From positions 7,166-71,165 of the forward strand of contig JBQTGY010000065.1 of NCBI GenBank assembly GCA_052390415.1: a stretch of DNA of 64,000 nucleotides, read 5' to 3'. The translations under genes were made by a program, and so were the position numbers. Below are positions 62,612-64,000 of the stretch, one piece after another; positions within the stretch are counted from its first letter, which is position 1; each line of letters starts with the position of its first letter. The notes under the pieces were generated by a model. The model worked only from the letters and a program-made list of their open reading frames with translations, did not search any database and was not told the origin of the DNA. Origin of the DNA: JANNWF01 sp052390415 (GTDB lineage: Bacteria; Pseudomonadota; Gammaproteobacteria; Xanthomonadales; Xanthomonadaceae).

Positions 62612-64000
62612 ATGAAAGTCCAGTTCAATCTTGGCGGCGCCATGTTCGCCGCAGCCATGTTGCCTGTGCTTGCCGCAAGCGCGGGCGTGGCGTCAGCACA
62701 AGCCAATCTCGCGGTGGATTCGGTCTACACGGATAGCAGCTCACGGGTCAAGCCGGCGCCTCAAACGACGCAGGCGGCTGCCCTATGGCGCGCGCCGTTG
62801 GCGGTGTTACACGACAACGGGTCCCTTGTCACCGGCGTGGGCAACGGCTTGGGCGGTGCCGATACCAGCGCGATCGTAGAGCCGAGAACAATCTTTGGCT
62901 TCGGGGCTCAATCCGTCGTTCCAAACCGCGTGAGCGATGACTTCACCGTCACTGGTGGCGCTTGGCAGATCGATACGATTACCACCTTCGCCTATCAGAC
63001 CGGTTCCTCCACGACCTCGACTTTGACCGGGCAAGTGCTGCAAATCTGGGACGGCCGGCCTGATCTGGTCACGAGTTCGGTGGTGTGGGGCGACTTGAGT
63101 ACCAATGTCCTGGGTAGCTCGACATGGTCAGGGATTTACCGCGTAACCAATACAACACTCACCAATGCCCAACGCCCGATCATGGCCAATGTGATCAACG
63201 TGGGCATCGTGCTGCCTGCGGGAACCTATTGGCTGGAGTGGTCGAATTCCGGGACGCTCGGTTCTGGTCCGTGGGCGCCGCCTTTGCCGAATCCAGCGGT
63301 GGGGAACGCTGGGCAATCCCTTACGGGTGTCTGGACGTTTCCTGTGCTTGATGTCGGGCTACCCAACGAATTTCCCTTCGTGGTCGAGGGCACCGCGATC
63401 GGTGGATTCAGCTGTAGCGACCTGACCCAGGTTGTTGGTGTGTGGGGCCTCAACGCGGGCCGCTGCGGCAACTTCACCAGCACCGCGACTGTCGCGACGT
63501 ATGAATCGGCGATCTACGATTTTGAGCCTGCGATGCTGAGAGGGACCGCGCCGGGCGAGTACTCCTATGAAGTCGAGTTCATCTCCAACCGCCCGCGCCA
63601 GCCCAGCGCCACGACCTCGCTGCTGGTCAACGGCTCGCCCCTGCCACTGCAGACCGCCACCCAAAACTGGAACCGCGCGATTGCCTTCAACATCAGCGGC
63701 AACGGCAAGTACTCGATTTTCCGCTACAACGGTTCTGGCTTGCCGGTTGCCGTGCAGAAGTGGGTGACGCCGGTGGGTGCGGTGATCAACGCCGGGCAAA
63801 CGCCAAACATCCTGCGGGTGGACAGAGTGCTGTCGGTGCCAATCCGCGCTTCGGCTCAGCCCAACGCGGTGACCACCTACAATCTGGTGTTCTCCATCAA
63901 CGGCGTGGTGGTGCGGATCTTGCCCGAACCCTTCGGTGCCGATCAATTTGGCATCGGATTCACCCGCGGCCTTCCGGCTACCGGTGTGGCCGGCGATGAC
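62612..64000 (+). CDS. exported protein of unknown function (partial, runs off right edge)
   Basis: The frame from the ATG at 62612 is open through the window end (463 codons, no stop). A signal peptide (about 1-30, cleavage ASA/Q) is followed by beta-rich sequence with Gly, Thr and Asn and few cysteines, such as DDFTVTGGAWQIDTITTFAY and LPAGTYWLEWSNSG. Such patterns occur in secreted adhesin- or T9SS/PEP-CTERM-like structural proteins, but I recognise no family. GGGGG lies five bases before the start. Its closeness to the lasso precursor may be chance. Confidence 0.75.
   Translation, partial: MKVQFNLGGAMFAAAMLPVLAASAGVASAQANLAVDSVYTDSSSRVKPAPQTTQAAALWRAPLAVLHDNGSLVTGVGNGLGGADTSAIVEPRTIFGFGAQSVVPNRVSDDFTVTGGAWQIDTITTFAYQTGSSTTSTLTGQVLQIWDGRPDLVTSSVVWGDLSTNVLGSSTWSGIYRVTNTTLTNAQRPIMANVINVGIVLPAGTYWLEWSNSGTLGSGPWAPPLPNPAVGNAGQSLTGVWTFPVLDVGLPNEFPFVVEGTAIGGFSCSDLTQVVGVWGLNAGRCGNFTSTATVATYESAIYDFEPAMLRGTAPGEYSYEVEFISNRPRQPSATTSLLVNGSPLPLQTATQNWNRAIAFNISGNGKYSIFRYNGSGLPVAVQKWVTPVGAVINAGQTPNILRVDRVLSVPIRASAQPNAVTTYNLVFSINGVVVRILPEPFGADQFGIGFTRGLPATGVAGDD

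Noticed and set aside
1..64000. tRNA, rRNA and CRISPR arrays
   Set aside because: I saw no cloverleaf-like tRNA sequence, no rRNA motifs and no spaced repeats; a covariance-model scan would be needed to exclude small RNAs.

Overview
The window reads as chromosome of a GC-rich gammaproteobacterium, most likely Xanthomonadales/Lysobacterales. This rests on a fused ThrA with thrB and thrC, a 469-residue GlnA behind a sigma-54 promoter, a YdiI-type thioesterase, yadGH, and intergenic REP-like and heptamer repeats of kinds I associate with that order. The organism call is inference from gene content; no rRNA or tRNA gene is visible.

Left part (1-19300): a NatAB-type ABC exporter cut by the left edge, a secreted alpha/beta hydrolase, an HTH regulator, a ferredoxin-NADP reductase, the YadGH exporter, a DUF2167 membrane protein and TatD. 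TatD is translationally coupled to an AlbA_2 protein that follows a 5'-truncated hsdR, so this looks like the remains of a type I restriction locus. Next come a Ycf46-like AAA ATPase and a four-gene run: secreted serine protease, SixA, YceI protein, ClsC-like lipoprotein.

Middle (19300-45500): DUF1232 protein and thioesterase; a compact minus-strand sulfur operon (Rrf2 regulator, YezD, porin, Sbp, CysT, CysW, FAD protein, CysA) divergent from an SLC13/RCK-C permease; NYN nuclease; AraC regulator; fatty acid hydroxylase followed by a 164-bp MITE-like element; PlsC; YheT hydrolase; a small secreted repeat protein; uppP; thrABC; a membrane protein; an acetyl-CoA hydrolase/transferase family protein; and a PQQ-dependent sugar dehydrogenase family lipoprotein.

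Right part (45500-64000): glnA has a consensus-matching -24/-12 promoter and two NtrC-like sites. Beyond it lies an accessory region. Two near-identical direct repeats bracket a truncated ruvC and an unknown exported protein. Then comes a class I lanthipeptide cluster: HlyD adaptor, C39-peptidase ABC exporter, LanA with six core Cys, LanC and LanB on the minus strand, with a divergent ABC immunity or export pair. Next to it is a second, partial RiPP locus: a 48-residue lasso-type precursor facing away from a nucleotidyltransferase and a B2-type leader peptidase, with no RRE protein or cyclase in the window. An exported protein of unknown function runs off the right edge.
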